Shown one piece after another: positions 5,208 through 6,080 of a stretch of 6,080 nucleotides of DNA. A program made the translations under genes and the position numbers. Origin of the DNA: JAIPEK01 sp041685935 (lineage in GTDB: Bacteria; Desulfobacterota; Desulfobacteria; Desulfobacterales; Desulfobacteraceae); contig JAWLES010000146.1 of NCBI GenBank assembly GCA_041685935.1, positions 1-6,080 on the forward strand, given 5' to 3'. Every line of letters starts with the position of its first letter. The first letter of the stretch is position 1. Below the pieces are notes generated by a model that searched no databases, was not told where the DNA came from, and saw only the letters and a list, made by a program, of their open reading frames with translations.

Positions 5208-6080
5208 AAAAAACGCTTTTCACAATCATTGTTATCCTTTTTTTTCCGGTGTTTATCCATGCCGACATCTACAAATACCAGGATGAAAACGGGGTGTGGC
5301 ACTTTACTGACACCCCGCCTTCGGAACGGATGCAGGACGCTACGGTCATGATGCCGACAAAAAGAGGAGCCGGGCAGGAGGGCCTGCAGAAGCTTTTTAA
5401 AAACGCGGGATCAATAACAGGTCCTGCAGAAGCGGCCAGGTGCGTGGTCATGATCGAATCCGGTTTCGGCAAGGGATCTGGATTCTTTATCAACGACAGG
5501 GGCTATATTGTTACCAACCGCCATGTGGTCAGGGGAGACAGACACAGGCGTGAAAAAATCCAAAAGGGGTTTGACGACTATGGCAAACGGCTTGAAAAGG
5601 CTGCCGAACAGATCCGGGCGGAAGCTGAACGCCTGGAAAACTATAAAAGGCGGATTGACCGGTTCATCGAAACCGTGGACACCATGGAGGAAGGCCCGGC
5701 CAGATCCCGTGAAATGGAAAAGTATCGATCAGCCCTGGCTGATTACAAAAACAGAAAACGCCTCCTGGAGCAGAACAGAACTGCGTTCCGAAAGCAAAAA
5801 CGCGCCTGGGAAACCGAACGGTCCGACTACCGAGGCAAAATCACGGCTGCAGGACTCGGCAACACATTCGAAACCACGCTGAAAGACGGGCGCACATTCT
5901 ACACGTACCTGCTGGCTGTCAGCCGAAACCTTGACCTTGCGCTTCTCAAGCTGGATGATTACCAGACCCCGTTTCTGGCACCCGCAGAATCCCCGGACCA
6001 GGGAAAGGCGGTTTATGCCATCGGCTCTCCCGCGGGATTGAAAGACACGGTCAGCAAGGGAGTCATATCCGGATTTGAAA
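5204..6080 (+). CDS. Exported DUF4124 / trypsin-like (HtrA-like) serine protease with coiled-coil insertion, N-terminal part
   Basis: 292 codons are visible and the gene runs off the right edge. Residues 1-20 form a Sec signal peptide (KK, hydrophobic core LFTIIVILFFPVFI, cleavage probably after IHA), so the protein acts outside the inner membrane. A DUF4124 segment follows (IYKYQDENGVWHFTDTPP, 22-39). A trypsin-like protease domain begins near 80: GSGFFINDRGYIVTNRHVV (91-109) contains the catalytic His107, RNLDLALLKL (241-250) contains the catalytic Asp244, and YAIGSPAGLKDTVSKGVISG (271-290) matches the HtrA/DegP stretch before the Ser. The GNSGG-type Ser is outside the window. Unusually, residues 110 to about 219 between His and Asp form a highly charged, Arg/Lys/Glu-rich helical segment, probably a coiled-coil, where ordinary HtrA proteins have a short loop. 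The frame is continuous through it. Envelope protein quality control or a specific cleavage role is an inference; any PDZ domains cannot be seen. Confidence 0.9.
   Translation, partial: MKKTLFTIIVILFFPVFIHADIYKYQDENGVWHFTDTPPSERMQDATVMMPTKRGAGQEGLQKLFKNAGSITGPAEAARCVVMIESGFGKGSGFFINDRGYIVTNRHVVRGDRHRREKIQKGFDDYGKRLEKAAEQIRAEAERLENYKRRIDRFIETVDTMEEGPARSREMEKYRSALADYKNRKRLLEQNRTAFRKQKRAWETERSDYRGKITAAGLGNTFETTLKDGRTFYTYLLAVSRNLDLALLKLDDYQTPFLAPAESPDQGKAVYAIGSPAGLKDTVSKGVISGFE

Noticed and set aside
4769..5302. Minus-strand open frame of 177 codons opposite the MFS and protease genes
   Set aside because: It spans two confident plus-strand genes and their overlap; its composition is that of a complement frame of membrane-protein codons.
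5508..5882. Plus-strand 124-codon frame within the protease insertion
   Set aside because: The insertion is read in continuous frame with the protease (His107 to Asp244). The alternative frame is a by-product of Lys/Glu/Arg-rich codons and lacks its own ribosome site.

Overview
This 6.1 kb window is bacterial chromosome of roughly 50% GC and is densely coded. The protein types suggest a Gram-negative anaerobe of the Desulfobacterota (former Deltaproteobacteria). These are a two-CBS protein with a Pro-rich linker, a DUF4124-protease, a bifunctional ManC and YqgE beside a dynamin-like GTPase. The assignment is an inference from protein style; no rRNA or other marker gene is present. I see no tRNA, rRNA, CRISPR array, insertion sequence or convincing rho-independent terminator.

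Layout: (1) Bases 1-1387, minus strand, hold a two-gene unit. yqgE (UPF0301/AlgH family) is followed by a dynamin-family GTPase that begins at a TTG inside the yqgE stop (TTGA, 4-nt overlap) and runs off the left edge. (2) Bases 1388-1508 are an AT-rich divergent promoter region. (3) Bases 1509-1997, plus strand, encode an unrecognised 162-aa protein with a disordered N-terminal half and a helical C-terminal half. (4) Bases 1979-3415, minus strand, encode a full-length mannose-1-phosphate guanylyltransferase/mannose-6-phosphate isomerase (ManC), which overlaps the preceding gene tail to tail by 19 bp. (5) Bases 3416-3540 are a second divergent regulatory region, with a strong sigma70-type promoter and a 12-bp palindrome at the expected transcription start. 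(6) Bases 3541-6080, plus strand, hold a three-gene unit. A two-CBS-domain protein is followed after 17 bp by an MFS transporter of the fosmidomycin-resistance (Fsr)-like kind. An exported DUF4124 plus trypsin-like/HtrA-like serine protease then overlaps the transporter by 4 nt (ATGA) and runs off the right edge.

How the genes fit together: ManC supplies GDP-mannose for surface polysaccharide and appears to be a stand-alone gene. The plus-strand unit joins a probable adenine-nucleotide sensor, an exporter and a periplasmic protease, which looks like an envelope or stress module, but that link rests only on gene order. The two most unusual points are both in edge-truncated genes. The protease has a charged coiled-coil insertion of about 110 residues between its catalytic His and Asp. 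The dynamin-like GTPase has an enlarged G2-G3 interval and a DCQG Walker B/G3 motif. I found no clear evidence of a wholly new defence or mobile system.
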